Shown: one piece after another, positions 15,916 through 24,421 of the stretch | How positions within the stretch are numbered: position 1 is the stretch's first letter | How the letters are laid out: each line of letters begins with the position of its first letter | Source: Microcella daejeonensis | GTDB lineage: Bacteria > Actinomycetota > Actinomycetes > Actinomycetales > Microbacteriaceae | Reading direction: 5' to 3' | NCBI RefSeq assembly: GCF_026625045.1 | Contig: NZ_CP113089.1 | Span: 186,001 to 250,000, forward strand | DNA length: 64,000 nt | Translations under genes and position numbers: made by a program | The notes under the pieces: generated by a model | Databases searched by the model: none | Told to the model about the DNA's origin: nothing | Seen by the model: the letters and a program-made list of their open reading frames with translations, nothing else

Positions 15916-17454
15916 ATGCCCGACACCTCCGCCCTCATCGCGCGGATCCTCGAGCGCGCGGGCTCGCCCGAGGCCGGGCGGGCGCGGCTCGCGCTGCTGC
16001 TGTCGGCCTCGCAGACGGTCACGCGCGACCTCGACCTGACGAGCGCGCTGCAGCACATCGTCGAGGTCGCCCGCGAGCTCGTCGGAGCCCGCTACGGGGC
16101 GCTCGGCGTCATCTCGCCCGACGGACGGCTCGAGCGCTTCGTGCACGCCGGGCTGCCCGAGGAGGAGGCCGCGCGCATCGGCCACCTGCCGACGGGGCGG
16201 GGCGTGCTCGGCGCCGTGATCACCGAGGGCGCCTCCATCCGCCTGGACCGTCTCGACGACGATCCGCGGTCGGTCGGGTTCCCCGCGCACCATCCGCCGA
16301 TGCACGCCTTCCTCGGGGTGCCCGTGCTCGTCGGCGACACCGCCTACGGCAACCTCTACCTCACCGAGCGCGAGGGCGGCGAGCCCTTCGACGACCTCGA
16401 CCAGGCGATCATCGGCAGCCTCGCCTCCATGGCCGGCACCGCTCTCGCCAACTCGCGGCTCTACGAGCAGGCCCGCGCGGAGCGCCGCTGGCTGGAGGCC
16501 TCCGAGCGCCTCAGCCGGCGCCTGCTCTCGGGGGCGCTCTCGCCCGACGCCCTCGACGAGGTCGCCGAGACCGCGCTCGCGGTCTCCGAGGCGGCGGGCG
16601 TGGAGGTCACCCTCGGCGCCGGGCCCGGCGCGATCAGCGTGCGGGCCGGGCGGTGCGACGAGGAGCCGCAGCGCCGCATGACGGTTCCGCTGATCGGCGC
16701 GGACGACACCGAGGCGGGAACGCTGACGATCGTGCGGGGGGCGGCGGGGCATCCCTTCACCGAGGCCGACCGCGAGACGGCCGCGCGCTTCGCCCGCTCG
16801 ACGACGATCGCGCGCGAGCTCTCGGCCTCGCGCCTCGACGAGCAGCGCCTGGCGCTCGCCGACGAGCGCGACCGCATCGCCCGCGACCTGCACGACCACG
16901 TCATCCAGAGCCTGTTCGCGATCGGGCTCAGCCTGCAGAGCGTCGTCGGCGACCCGACGACGCCGACGGGGGCCCGGCTGGCGGCGCAGGTCGACGCGAT
17001 CGACGCGACGATCCGGCAGATCCGGCAGGCGATCTACCGGCTGTCGGTGCCGCCCTCGGCCGACAGCTACTCGCTGCGCGCGCGCATCAACACCCTCGTG
17101 CGGCAGACGCTCGAGGGCGAGGGCCTCGACTCGCGCCTCGAGTTCAGCGGACCGGTCGACACCCTCGTCGACACCTCGCTCGGCGATGAGGTGGCGGCGG
17201 TCATCCGCGAGGCCCTCTCGAACGCGGTGCGGCACGCCCGGGCGCGCTTCGTGGCGGTGAGCGTCGCCGTGCGGGGCGCCCAGGTCGTGCTGACGGTGAC
17301 CGACGACGGCATCGGCATGCCCGCGGCCGTGCGGCGCAGCGGCCTCGAGAACCTGCGGGCCCGCGCCGTCGAGCTCGGCGGCACCTTCGCCGTCGGCGCC
17401 GCGGCGCCGCGCGGCACGCAGCTGCGCTGGGTCGTTCCGTGGAAGGCCGAGTAG
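15916..17454 (+). CDS. GAF-domain sensor histidine kinase (DevS/DosS-like)
   Basis: This 512-aa soluble kinase has a GAF domain at about residues 25-195, a second degenerate GAF-like region at 200-300, a HisKA_3 dimerisation domain with the phosphoacceptor His326 in DLHDHVIQSLFAIG, and an ATPase domain with EALSNAVRHARA and DDGIGMPAAV. The order resembles mycobacterial DevS/DosS, which sense gases through a haem in the first GAF; haem binding here is not proven. It follows TerC after five bases and precedes its response regulator by about 100 bases. Confidence 0.9.
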   Translation: MPDTSALIARILERAGSPEAGRARLALLLSASQTVTRDLDLTSALQHIVEVARELVGARYGALGVISPDGRLERFVHAGLPEEEAARIGHLPTGRGVLGAVITEGASIRLDRLDDDPRSVGFPAHHPPMHAFLGVPVLVGDTAYGNLYLTEREGGEPFDDLDQAIIGSLASMAGTALANSRLYEQARAERRWLEASERLSRRLLSGALSPDALDEVAETALAVSEAAGVEVTLGAGPGAISVRAGRCDEEPQRRMTVPLIGADDTEAGTLTIVRGAAGHPFTEADRETAARFARSTTIARELSASRLDEQRLALADERDRIARDLHDHVIQSLFAIGLSLQSVVGDPTTPTGARLAAQVDAIDATIRQIRQAIYRLSVPPSADSYSLRARINTLVRQTLEGEGLDSRLEFSGPVDTLVDTSLGDEVAAVIREALSNAVRHARARFVAVSVAVRGAQVVLTVTDDGIGMPAAVRRSGLENLRARAVELGGTFAVGAAAPRGTQLRWVVPWKAE

Positions 17455-17556
17455 CGGCTCCCGTCGGAGGCTGGACGCCCGCTCCGCGAGCGATGGTCGT
17501 TTCGCGAACGTCGGCTCGGCGGCGTCACGGCCCGCGACCGTACGATGGCGCTCGAC

Positions 17557-18216
17557 ATGTCCGAGAGCATCCGCGTCTTCCTCCTCGATGACCACGAGAT
17601 CGTTCGGCGTGGCCTGGCGGATCTGCTGGCCGAGGAGCCGGGCATCGTCGTCGTGGGCGAAGCCGGCGAGGTCGCCGGCTCAGCGGCGGCGATCGTCGCG
17701 ACGGGGACCACGGTCGCCGTGCTCGACGGTCGACTGCCCGACGGCAGCGGCATCGACGTGTGCCGGGACGTGAAGTCGGCGGCGCCGTCGATCGGCTGCG
17801 TGATCCTGACCTCGTACGACGACGACGAGGCGGTGCTCGCCGCCGTGCTGGCGGGAGCCGACGGCTACCTGCTGAAGGAGGTGCGCGCCACGCGGCTCGT
17901 GGAGGGCATCCGGCGCGTCGCCGCGGGCGAGTCGCTGCTGGAGCCCGCCGTCGTCGAGCGCGTCATGAGCCGGATGCGCGGCGAGCCCTCCCCCGACTCC
18001 CCGCTGTTCGGGCTCACCCCGCGCGAGCGCGAGATCCTCTCCCTCATCGCCGAGGGGCTGTCGAACCGCGAGATCGGCGCGCGCCTGTTCCTCGCCGAGA
18101 AGACGGTGAAGAACTACGTCAGCGGGATCCTCTCCAAGCTCGGCATGCAACGGCGCACGCAGGCCGCGGTGCTCGCGGCGGAGTGGTTGCCGAAGGATGG
18201 TCGCGCGGCCCGCTAG
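17557..18216 (+). CDS. NarL/LuxR-family response regulator
   Basis: This 219-aa protein has a receiver domain with acidic pocket LLDDHE and phosphoacceptor Asp57 in VLDGRLPDG, and a C-terminal LuxR helix-turn-helix, LTPREREILSLIAEGLSN to KTVKNYVSGILSKLGM. It is the expected partner of the kinase just upstream. The start at 17557 (MSESIRVFLLDD) is preferred to an ATG at 17545 that overlaps the TACGAT -10 (17541-17546); the -10 suggests its own promoter. Its stop shares a CTAG with the stop of the convergent AbiEi-like gene. Confidence 0.92.
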   Translation: MSESIRVFLLDDHEIVRRGLADLLAEEPGIVVVGEAGEVAGSAAAIVATGTTVAVLDGRLPDGSGIDVCRDVKSAAPSIGCVILTSYDDDEAVLAAVLAGADGYLLKEVRATRLVEGIRRVAAGESLLEPAVVERVMSRMRGEPSPDSPLFGLTPREREILSLIAEGLSNREIGARLFLAEKTVKNYVSGILSKLGMQRRTQAAVLAAEWLPKDGRAAR

Positions 18217-18674
18217 TCGTCCGCGGATGACGCGCGCCGCCTGCAGTGCCGGGCCTGCCGCACGGCGGTCCTCGCGTCGACGCCCCTGCGCGTGCCGGAC
18301 CCGTAGTCGGCCGTGCTCCAGTGCGCGACGACGCGCAGCTCGCGGCCGCGCAGCGGTACTATCCGCGGGATGCGCGAGGCGGAGCGCGGCATGCAGATGT
18401 GGAGCTCGTCGGGCACTCGGGTCGTCGGAGCCCGGCTGGCGAGGGCGAGGAGGCTGACGCAGGCGAGGACCCCGCCGGCGTCCCACGCTGCGGTGACCTC
18501 CTCGGGTAGGTCGCGCAGGGCGTACCAGCCGCGCCGCAGGCGCCGGCTGCGCCGCCCATCGCCCCAGAGCCGCAGCGCGTCACGCGTGTACCCGAGGTCG
18601 AGCAGCTCGGCGGCGGAGGCGATGCCGCCGAGCGCTCGGATGTCGGCATCGAGGTGGATCGGGCTGCGCGTCAT
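18213..18674 (-). CDS. AbiEi-like antitoxin-domain protein, apparently C-terminally truncated
   Basis: This 153-aa protein begins MTRSPIHLDADIRALGG and has the winged-helix AbiEi-type domain (SAAELLDLGYTRDALRLW, then RLRRGWYAL). After HWSTADYGSGTRRGVD the sequence ends within 20 residues, whereas related actinobacterial proteins usually continue into a nuclease-like domain of another 100-150 residues. The truncation coincides with the response regulator gene, whose stop overlaps it at CTAG. It is probably a remnant, or a solo DNA-binding domain. A perfect 14-bp palindrome touches the ATG. Confidence 0.7.
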   Translation of the reverse strand: MTRSPIHLDADIRALGGIASAAELLDLGYTRDALRLWGDGRRSRRLRRGWYALRDLPEEVTAAWDAGGVLACVSLLALASRAPTTRVPDELHICMPRSASRIPRIVPLRGRELRVVAHWSTADYGSGTRRGVDARTAVRQARHCRRRASSADD

Positions 18675-18705
18675 CGCATCATGATGCGGGGGTCCGCACC
18701 CCCGC
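18675..18705 (-). promoter_or_regulatory. Palindrome and hairpin abutting the AbiEi-like start
   Basis: CGCATCATGATGCG (18675-18688) is a perfect 14-bp palindrome touching the start codon. Overlapping it, GCGGGGGT-CCGC-ACCCCCGC (18686-18705) is a perfect 8-bp stem hairpin. AbiEi-type proteins bind inverted repeats at their own promoter, so the palindrome may be an autoregulatory site. The hairpin could be a terminator or hide the ribosome site. Confidence 0.45.
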
Positions 18706-19020
18706 CCCTTGCCCGCCGTCGGTCTCGTGGCCCGCGGTGGCCTGTCGTGCGCTGGGGAGGACGCGTGCCGATTCGGCGGATGCGCCCGACCACCGAACGC
18801 CGGACGCGCCGCTTCGGAGCCGAACAGCGACGCTTCCGCGCTCGGAACGCGGGGTGCGGGATTCGCGTCCACGTTCCTTCCACTCTGCAGGACTTTCGTG
18901 ACGAATGATCGTTGAATTCCTGCAGAGTGGAAGGAGCTCAGCCGTGAAATCCGAACCCTGCGAAGCAGCACCCCGCGCGGGGCCAGGGGGCGGGTCGAAG
19001 CCCGCGCGGCGAGAGAGGGC
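18706..19020. other. Non-coding spacer with a hairpin element
   Basis: No coding region is supported here. The only recognisable structure is copy 2 of the 57-bp hairpin element at 18877-18933. Short open frames crossing the spacer have no start signals and no recognisable product. Confidence 0.55.
18877..18933. repeat. 57-bp dispersed hairpin element, copy 2
   Basis: The arms CTTCCACTCTGCAGG and CCTGCAGAGTGGAAG are identical to copy 1, and pairing extends two more bases outward on each side (TCCTTCC and GGAAGGA). The 27-base loop starts ACTTTCGTGA and ends TTGAATT. It lies between the truncated AbiEi-like gene and a GNAT gene. Confidence 0.87.
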
Positions 19021-19548
19021 TCAGACGGGGGCGGCGAGGAGCTGCACCGTCACCGTGCCGCCCTTGGTCGGCTGGCTGCCGACCGGCACGAAGCCGAGGC
19101 GGGCGTGGAAGGCGAGGCTTCCGGGATTCGGCGGGTCGAGGTTCACCTCGCAGGTCACTTCGCGACGACCCTGCTCGCGGGCGAGCGAGAAGACGCGGTC
19201 GTACAGCACGGGGCCGAGCCCGCGGCCGCGCTGCGACTCCGCGATCACGATGCGGTCGACGTAGAGGCTGTCGACCCCGCGCTGCTCGAAGAAGCGGAAG
19301 TTCTCGCTGTCGTAGGCGGCCCCCGGCGCCAGCGCCAGGACGAAGCCGACCAGCTCGCCCTCGGTCGACTCGATGCCGAGCGGCAGGGCGGCGAGGCCCA
19401 CGAGCGCGGCCAGGTCATCGGGCGACGTGATCGGCACCGCCGGGTAGGCCGCGTCGTTCAGCGGGGCGATGCGGGCAGCATCCTGCGCCGTCAGCGGGAC
19501 GAGGCGCAGATCGTCGGGCAGAACGGCGGGGGCGGGCGGGGAGGACAC
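19021..19548 (-). CDS. GNAT family N-acetyltransferase
   Basis: This 175-aa protein has a single GNAT domain. The acetyl-CoA loop is IAESQRGRGLGPVLYDRVF, followed by EVNLDPPNPGSLAFHARLGF, the usual last strands and helix. Substrate is unknown. The GTG at 19548 is chosen as the start (SSPPAPAVLPDDLRLVPL follows) because the domain begins soon after and TGGAG lies just upstream; a slightly later start is possible. It is divergent from the FAD oxidoreductase, 91 bases away. Confidence 0.82.
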   Translation of the reverse strand: MSSPPAPAVLPDDLRLVPLTAQDAARIAPLNDAAYPAVPITSPDDLAALVGLAALPLGIESTEGELVGFVLALAPGAAYDSENFRFFEQRGVDSLYVDRIVIAESQRGRGLGPVLYDRVFSLAREQGRREVTCEVNLDPPNPGSLAFHARLGFVPVGSQPTKGGTVTVQLLAAPV

Positions 19549-19639
19549 GCGGCGGCTCCAGGTGGGTGAGGGGTGGGCGGGAGGGGCGAGTCCCCCGGTC
19601 CGCAGGCTAGCAAGACCCGTGCGCCGATACGCTCGGCCC

Positions 19640-21088
19640 ATGACGAGAATCGCCGACCTGCCCGACACCGTCGACATGCTCATCATCGGCGCCGGCACCG
19701 CGGGGCTCGTCGCGGCGAAGACCGCGGCCGGGTTCGGGGCGACCACCGTGCTCGTCGAGGCGCACCGCATGGGCGGCGACTGCCTCTGGACGGGCTGCGT
19801 GCCGTCGAAGTCGCTCATCGCCGCCGCCGAGATCGCGCAGAGCGCCCGCGACGGCGGACACCTCGGCGTGCATGTGGACGGCGTGCGCGTCGACTTCGCC
19901 GCCGTCATGGGGCACGTGCACGATGCCATGCGCACCATCGAGCCCGTCGACTCGATCGAGACCATTGAGCAGTCCGGCGCCCTCGTCGTCATGGGCCGCG
20001 CGCGCTTCACCGGTCCGCGCAGCGCCGAGATCGACGGCCGCCCGATCGCGTTCCGCCAGGCGATCATCGCCACCGGCTCCGCCCCGACCCTGCCCGACGC
20101 GCCCGGCATGGACGGCGTCGCCGTGCTGACGAGCGACGACGTCTGGGATCTCACGACCCTGCCCGAGCGCCTCGTCGTCATCGGCGGCGGCGCCATCGGC
20201 TGCGAGCTGGGGCAGGCGTTCGCCCGGCTCGGCTCGCACGTCGCCCTCGTGCAGCGCGGCCCCCGGCTGCTGCCGAAGGAGGACGAGAGCGCCTCGCGGC
20301 TCGTGACCGCGGCGCTCGAGGACGACGGCGTCGACGTGCGGCTCGGCACGCAGGTCGTGCGGGTCGAGGCGGGCGAGGACGGCGAGAGCGGCATCCTGCA
20401 CCTGGACGACGGCACCGCCCTGCCCTTCGACCGCCTGCTCGCGGCACTCGGCCGGGCTCCCCGCACCGACGACGCGCTCGGGCTCGCCGCCGCGGGGGTC
20501 GACACCGACGAGCGCGGCCACGTCGTCATCGATGCGACGCTGCGCACCAGCAACCCGCGCATCCGCGCCGCGGGCGACGTCAGCGGCCTGCCGCAGTTCA
20601 CCCACACCGCCGGCGTCAACGGCAGCGTCGCCGCCACCAACGCGGTGCTCGGGCTGCGCCGCACCGTCAGCGAGGTCGTGCCCCGCGTCACCTTCACGCA
20701 CCCCGAGGTTGCCGCCGTCGGGCTGCAGCCCTCCGAGGCAGAGGCCAACGGATGCTCGGTGCAGACCGTCGACCACCACCACGTCGACCGTGCCATCGCC
20801 GACGACCGCACGACCGGATTCACCTCGCTCGTGATCGACGGCTCGGGCCGGCTGCGCGGAGCCCTCATCGTCGGCCCGCGCGCCGGCGAGTCCCTCGGCG
20901 AAGCGTCCCTCGCCGTGACGCAGAAGCTCAAGACGAGCGCGATCGCCGGCTCCACCCACGCCTACCCGACCTACAGCGACGCGTTCTGGAACGCCGCCGT
21001 CGCCGACGTGCGCGGCCGCCTGCGCACGGGCGCCGTCGGGGCCGCCGTGCGAGTGCTCGCGCGATTCCGCGCCGCCGTCGTGCGCTGA
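19640..21088 (+). CDS. NAD(P)/FAD-dependent disulfide oxidoreductase (mercuric/dihydrolipoyl reductase family)
   Basis: This 482-aa class I flavoprotein disulfide reductase has an FAD motif IIGAGTAGLVAAKTA, the redox-active pair in GGDCLWTGCVPSKS, an NAD(P) motif VIGGGAIGCELGQAFARLGS, the second FAD motif in IRAAGDVSG and a C-terminal dimerisation domain. Lipoamide dehydrogenase and mercuric reductase share this layout. The N-terminal metal-binding domain and C-terminal Cys pair of MerA are missing, and the usual HPT of lipoamide dehydrogenase reads HAYPTYSD, so the substrate is uncertain. The ATG follows a TACGCT -10 (19628-19633) by six bases. Confidence 0.88.
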   Translation: MTRIADLPDTVDMLIIGAGTAGLVAAKTAAGFGATTVLVEAHRMGGDCLWTGCVPSKSLIAAAEIAQSARDGGHLGVHVDGVRVDFAAVMGHVHDAMRTIEPVDSIETIEQSGALVVMGRARFTGPRSAEIDGRPIAFRQAIIATGSAPTLPDAPGMDGVAVLTSDDVWDLTTLPERLVVIGGGAIGCELGQAFARLGSHVALVQRGPRLLPKEDESASRLVTAALEDDGVDVRLGTQVVRVEAGEDGESGILHLDDGTALPFDRLLAALGRAPRTDDALGLAAAGVDTDERGHVVIDATLRTSNPRIRAAGDVSGLPQFTHTAGVNGSVAATNAVLGLRRTVSEVVPRVTFTHPEVAAVGLQPSEAEANGCSVQTVDHHHVDRAIADDRTTGFTSLVIDGSGRLRGALIVGPRAGESLGEASLAVTQKLKTSAIAGSTHAYPTYSDAFWNAAVADVRGRLRTGAVGAAVRVLARFRAAVVR

Positions 21089-21097
21089 GAGGCCCGG

Positions 21098-22345
21098 CTA
21101 CACTCCGAGCGCGAGCAGCACGAGCAGCGTCACGTTGAGCGCCACGAGCAGCCCCGCGGCGACGATCGCGAGCGCGGTCGTCAGCCGGCTGTTGACGGCC
21201 GAGCCCATGAGGCCGCGATCGGCGGTCAGCCGCACGAGCGGGATGAGCGCGAAGGGGATGCCGAAGCTCAGCACGACCTGGCTCAGCACGAGGGCGAGCG
21301 TCGGGTCGACGCCGACCGCGAGCAGCAGCAGGGCCGGCGCGATCGTCACGGCGCGGCGCACGAGCAGCGGGATGCGCACCCGCAGCAGCCCCTTCATGAT
21401 CTCGGCGCCCGCGTAGGCGCCGACGCTCGTCGAGGCGAGACCGCTCGCGAGCAGGCCGATGGCGAAGAGCAGCGCGATCGGCTCGCCGAGCGCCGAGCCG
21501 AGCGCGGCGTGGGCGCCTTCGAGCGTGTCGGTGCCCTCGACGCCCTGCAGGTTGGCCGCGGCGAGCAGCAGGATGACGACGTTGACGCTGCCCGCGATGG
21601 CGAGCGCGACGGTGACGTCGACCTTCGTGGCGCGCAGCACGCGCGTGCGCTCGACGCCCGCCGCGACGAGCCCGAAGCGGTCGCGGGTGAGCGCGGAGTG
21701 CGCGTAGATGGCGTGCGGCATGACGGTGGCGCCCAGGATGCTCGCCGCGAGCAGCACGGACTCGGTGCCCTCGAACATCGGCACGAGGCCGCCCACGGTC
21801 TGCGCGGCATCGGGCGGCCCGACGACGAGCCCGGCGCAGAACCCGATCGCGATCACGAGCATGAGCCCCGTGACGATGCGCTCGAAGGGCTTCGCCCCGT
21901 GGCGGGACTGCACGACGAGCAGCAGCATTGACACCGTGCCCGTGATGATGCCGCCGAGCAGCAGCGGCAGGTCGAACAGCAGGTACAGCGCCACGGCACC
22001 GCCGATGACCTCGGCGACGTCGGTGGCCATCGCCACGAGCTCGGCCTGCCCCCAGTAGCCGAGCCGCGCCCCGCGGCGGCGGAACCGCCGACCGAGCGCC
22101 TCGGGCAGGCTCAGGCCCGTGACGAGCCCGAGCTTGGCGGAGAGGTACTGGATGAGCCACGCCATGACGTTTCCCGTGACGACCACCCAGACGAGCAGGT
22201 AGCCGAAGAGGGCTCCCGCGGTCATGTTGGCGGCGACGTTGCCCGGGTCGAGGTAGGCGACGCCCGCCACGAGCGCCGGCCCGAGCAGGGGCGCGACGAG
22301 GAGCGCGCGGCGCGCGGGAGGAGCATCCAGCAGATTTTTCGGCAC
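21098..22345 (-). CDS. mntH: Nramp family Mn2+/Fe2+ transporter MntH
   Basis: This 415-aa protein with about 11 membrane segments imports divalent metals with protons. The metal site motifs are present: DPGN in VAYLDPGNVAAN (helix 1) and MPHAIYAHSAL (helix 6), with the conserved Asp in MATDVAEVIGGA. It is the last gene of the murI-rph-rdgB-mntR-mntH run. The GTG start is six bases after a TAATAT -10 that overlaps the mntR stop codon, and a palindrome covers the start, so it has its own metal-controlled leaderless promoter. Confidence 0.95.
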   Translation of the reverse strand: MPKNLLDAPPARRALLVAPLLGPALVAGVAYLDPGNVAANMTAGALFGYLLVWVVVTGNVMAWLIQYLSAKLGLVTGLSLPEALGRRFRRRGARLGYWGQAELVAMATDVAEVIGGAVALYLLFDLPLLLGGIITGTVSMLLLVVQSRHGAKPFERIVTGLMLVIAIGFCAGLVVGPPDAAQTVGGLVPMFEGTESVLLAASILGATVMPHAIYAHSALTRDRFGLVAAGVERTRVLRATKVDVTVALAIAGSVNVVILLLAAANLQGVEGTDTLEGAHAALGSALGEPIALLFAIGLLASGLASTSVGAYAGAEIMKGLLRVRIPLLVRRAVTIAPALLLLAVGVDPTLALVLSQVVLSFGIPFALIPLVRLTADRGLMGSAVNSRLTTALAIVAAGLLVALNVTLLVLLALGV

Positions 22346-22357
22346 GCCGAAATATTA
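22337..22357 (-). promoter_or_regulatory. mntH promoter with MntR-type operator
   Basis: TAATAT (complement of 22352-22357) is the -10; its TAA is also the mntR stop codon. The inverted repeat TTTCGGC-AC-GCCGAAA (22337-22352) runs from the -10 across the GTG start of mntH. Its half-sites resemble DtxR/MntR family boxes, and the adjacent repressor gene supports that reading. Manganese-loaded MntR bound here would block initiation. Confidence 0.8.
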
Positions 22358-23062
22358 GACGGAAAGCTCCACGGTGATCCAGACCGCCGCGGCGAGCGAC
22401 GCGGGCAGGGCGGGCAGAGCGGCGGCGCCGAGCGCGGCGGCGCGCACCACGACGCCCTCGGACGAGCTCGCCGTCACCTCGAGCTCGGCGTCGAGGGCGA
22501 TGCCGAGCCGCTCGAGCTCGCGCAGGCCCGCCGGATCGCGGTCGCTGAGCCGCACCACCCGGCCCCGTGCGCCGGCGGCGGCGAGGTCGAGCCGCACCGC
22601 GGCGGGCCGCTCGATCGTTCCGTCGGGACCGGGGATGAGGTCGCCGTGCGGATCGCGGCGTGGATGCCCGAGCTGCACGTCGATCGCCGCGAGCAGCCGA
22701 TCGCTGAGGGCGTGCTCGAGCACCTCGGCCTCGTCGTGCACCTCGTCCCAGCCGTAGCCGTGCACCGCGACGAGCCAGGTCTCGATGAGCCGGTGCCGGC
22801 GCAGCATCGCCAGCGCCCGCTGCTCCCCCGCGGCCGTCAGCCGGATGGCCGCGTACGGCCGGTGGTCGACGAGCCCCGCCGCGCCGAGCTTCTTGACCAT
22901 CTCGGTGACGCTCGAGGGCGCGAGCCCGAGCCGCACCGCGAGCTCCCCGGGCGTGATGGGCTTCGGCTGCCACTCGGTGTGCGAGTAGATCGTCTTCAGG
23001 TAGTCGTCGGCCGCCGTCGAGGCGGCGCCGCTCGACTCGGCCCGCACCCCCGACTCGACCAC
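22355..23062 (-). CDS. mntR: DtxR-family metal-dependent repressor, probably MntR
   Basis: This 235-aa repressor has an N-terminal winged helix (DDYLKTIYSH, then ITPGELAVRLGLAPSSVTEM), a metal-binding dimerisation domain with HRLIETWLV and HDEAEVLEHALSDRL, and a C-terminal SH3-like domain (residues about 150-235). The immediately following mntH gene and the palindrome on its start identify the role as manganese (or iron) sensing. The start is taken as the GTG at 23062, four bases after the rdgB stop; a later GTG is possible. Confidence 0.88.
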   Translation of the reverse strand: MVESGVRAESSGAASTAADDYLKTIYSHTEWQPKPITPGELAVRLGLAPSSVTEMVKKLGAAGLVDHRPYAAIRLTAAGEQRALAMLRRHRLIETWLVAVHGYGWDEVHDEAEVLEHALSDRLLAAIDVQLGHPRRDPHGDLIPGPDGTIERPAAVRLDLAAAGARGRVVRLSDRDPAGLRELERLGIALDAELEVTASSSEGVVVRAAALGAAALPALPASLAAAVWITVELSV

Positions 23063-23066
23063 GGGC

Positions 23067-23675
23067 TCAGCCCTCGGCGCGCGCGCGCAGCACCGCGGCG
23101 AGCGCCGCGAAGGCGCGTGCGCGGTGACTCGTGGCGTTCTTCGCCTCGGCCGAGATCTCGGCGGCGGTGACCTCCAGGCCCTCGGGCACGAAGACCGGGT
23201 CGTAGCCGAAGCCCCCTCCCCCGGCGGCCTCCGCCGCGACGGAGCCCGGCCAGATGCCGAGCTCGACCGTCTCGAACGGTGCGCCGTCGACGATCTCGCC
23301 CGGGTCGACGAGCGCGGCGGCGCAGGTGAACTGCGCAGCGCGGTCGGCTCCCTCGCCCCGCGCGGCGAGCTGCTCGAGCAGGTGCCGCACGTTGGCGGCG
23401 TCGTCGCGGTGACCCGAGTAGTAGGCCGAGTGGATGCCCGGCGCCCCGCCGAGCGCATCGACCGAGATGCCCGAGTCATCGGCGATGGCCGGCAGTCCCG
23501 TATGCTTCGCGGCCGCGCGGGCCTTGATGAGGGCGTTGGCGGCGAAGGTGTCGCCGTCCTCCTCCGGCGCGGGCCCGTCGTAGGTGACGAGCTCGAGCTC
23601 GGGAACGGCGGCGCCGAGGATGCGCTGCAGCTCGGCGACCTTGTGGGCGTTGTGCGTCGCGACGACGACCCTCAT
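23067..23675 (-). CDS. rdgB: RdgB/HAM1 non-canonical purine NTP pyrophosphatase
   Basis: This 202-aa housecleaning enzyme hydrolyses dITP, ITP and XTP to keep deaminated purines out of DNA and RNA. Family motifs are [17 protein letters not shown] at the N-terminus, [27 protein letters not shown] and [10 protein letters not shown] at the end. Its ATG overlaps the rph stop (ATGA), a pairing seen in many bacteria. Confidence 0.95.
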   Translation of the reverse strand: MRVVVATHNAHKVAELQRILGAAVPELELVTYDGPAPEEDGDTFAANALIKARAAAKHTGLPAIADDSGISVDALGGAPGIHSAYYSGHRDDAANVRHLLEQLAARGEGADRAAQFTCAAALVDPGEIVDGAPFETVELGIWPGSVAAEAAGGGGFGYDPVFVPEGLEVTAAEISAEAKNATSHRARAFAALAAVLRARAEG

Positions 23676-24421
23676 CGCCCGAGCGCCTCGCGCTGGAGGT
23701 GGCTGAGCGAGAGGCAGCCGCCGAGGGCCAGGTCGAGCAGGGCATCCAGCTCGGCGCGGTCGAAGGGGGCGGCCTCGGCGGTGCCCTGCACCTCGACGAA
23801 CTTGCCGCTCCCGGTGACGACGACGTTCATGTCGGTCTCGGCGCGGCTGTCCTCCTCGTAGGGCAGGTCGAGCATGGGCACGCCGTCGACGATGCCGACG
23901 CTCACCGCGGCGAGCGAGTCGGTGAGGGCGGTGGCCTTCTTGCCGATGAAGCCCTTCTCGCGGCCCCACTCCACGGCGTCGGCGAGCGCGACGTAGGCGC
24001 CCGTGATCGAGGCGGTGCGCGTGCCGCCGTCGGCCTGCAGAACGTCGCAGTCGATCTTGATGGTGTTCTCGCCGAGCGCCTTCGTGTCGATGACGGCGCG
24101 CAGGGCGCGGCCGATGAGGCGCGAGATCTCGTGCGTGCGGCCGCCGACGCGGCCCTTCACGCTCTCGCGGTCCATGCGCTCGTTGGTCGAGCGGGGCAGC
24201 ATGCCGTACTCGGCGGTGACCCACCCGCTGCCCTTGCCGACGAGCCAGCGCGGCACACCGTTGGTGAAGCTCGCGGTGCAGAGCACGCGGGTTCCGCCGA
24301 CGGTGATGAGGGCGCTGCCCTCGGCCTGGGCGCTCCAGCCTCGCTCGATCGTGACGGGGCGCAGCTGGTCGGGGGTGCGGCCGTCGGCGCGCAGGCCGGC
24401 GGATTCGGCGATCGTGGTCAT
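23672..24421 (-). CDS. rph: Ribonuclease PH
   Basis: This 249-aa phosphorolytic 3' exoribonuclease trims tRNA 3' ends. Characteristic segments are [43 protein letters not shown], the Arg-rich [15 protein letters not shown] and [17 protein letters not shown]. Length is typical (about 240-250 aa). The ATG overlaps the murI stop, and its own stop overlaps rdgB. Confidence 0.96.
   Translation of the reverse strand: MTTIAESAGLRADGRTPDQLRPVTIERGWSAQAEGSALITVGGTRVLCTASFTNGVPRWLVGKGSGWVTAEYGMLPRSTNERMDRESVKGRVGGRTHEISRLIGRALRAVIDTKALGENTIKIDCDVLQADGGTRTASITGAYVALADAVEWGREKGFIGKKATALTDSLAAVSVGIVDGVPMLDLPYEEDSRAETDMNVVVTGSGKFVEVQGTAEAAPFDRAELDALLDLALGGCLSLSHLQREALGR

Noticed and set aside
17455..17556. 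DosR-box-like operator upstream of the response regulator
   Set aside because: The spacer has short dyads (CGCTCCGCGAGCG) but nothing matching the known DosR consensus closely enough.
19640..21088. Calling the FAD oxidoreductase mercuric reductase (merA)
   Set aside because: It lacks the N-terminal metal-binding domain and the C-terminal cysteine pair of MerA, and there is no mer operon around it.
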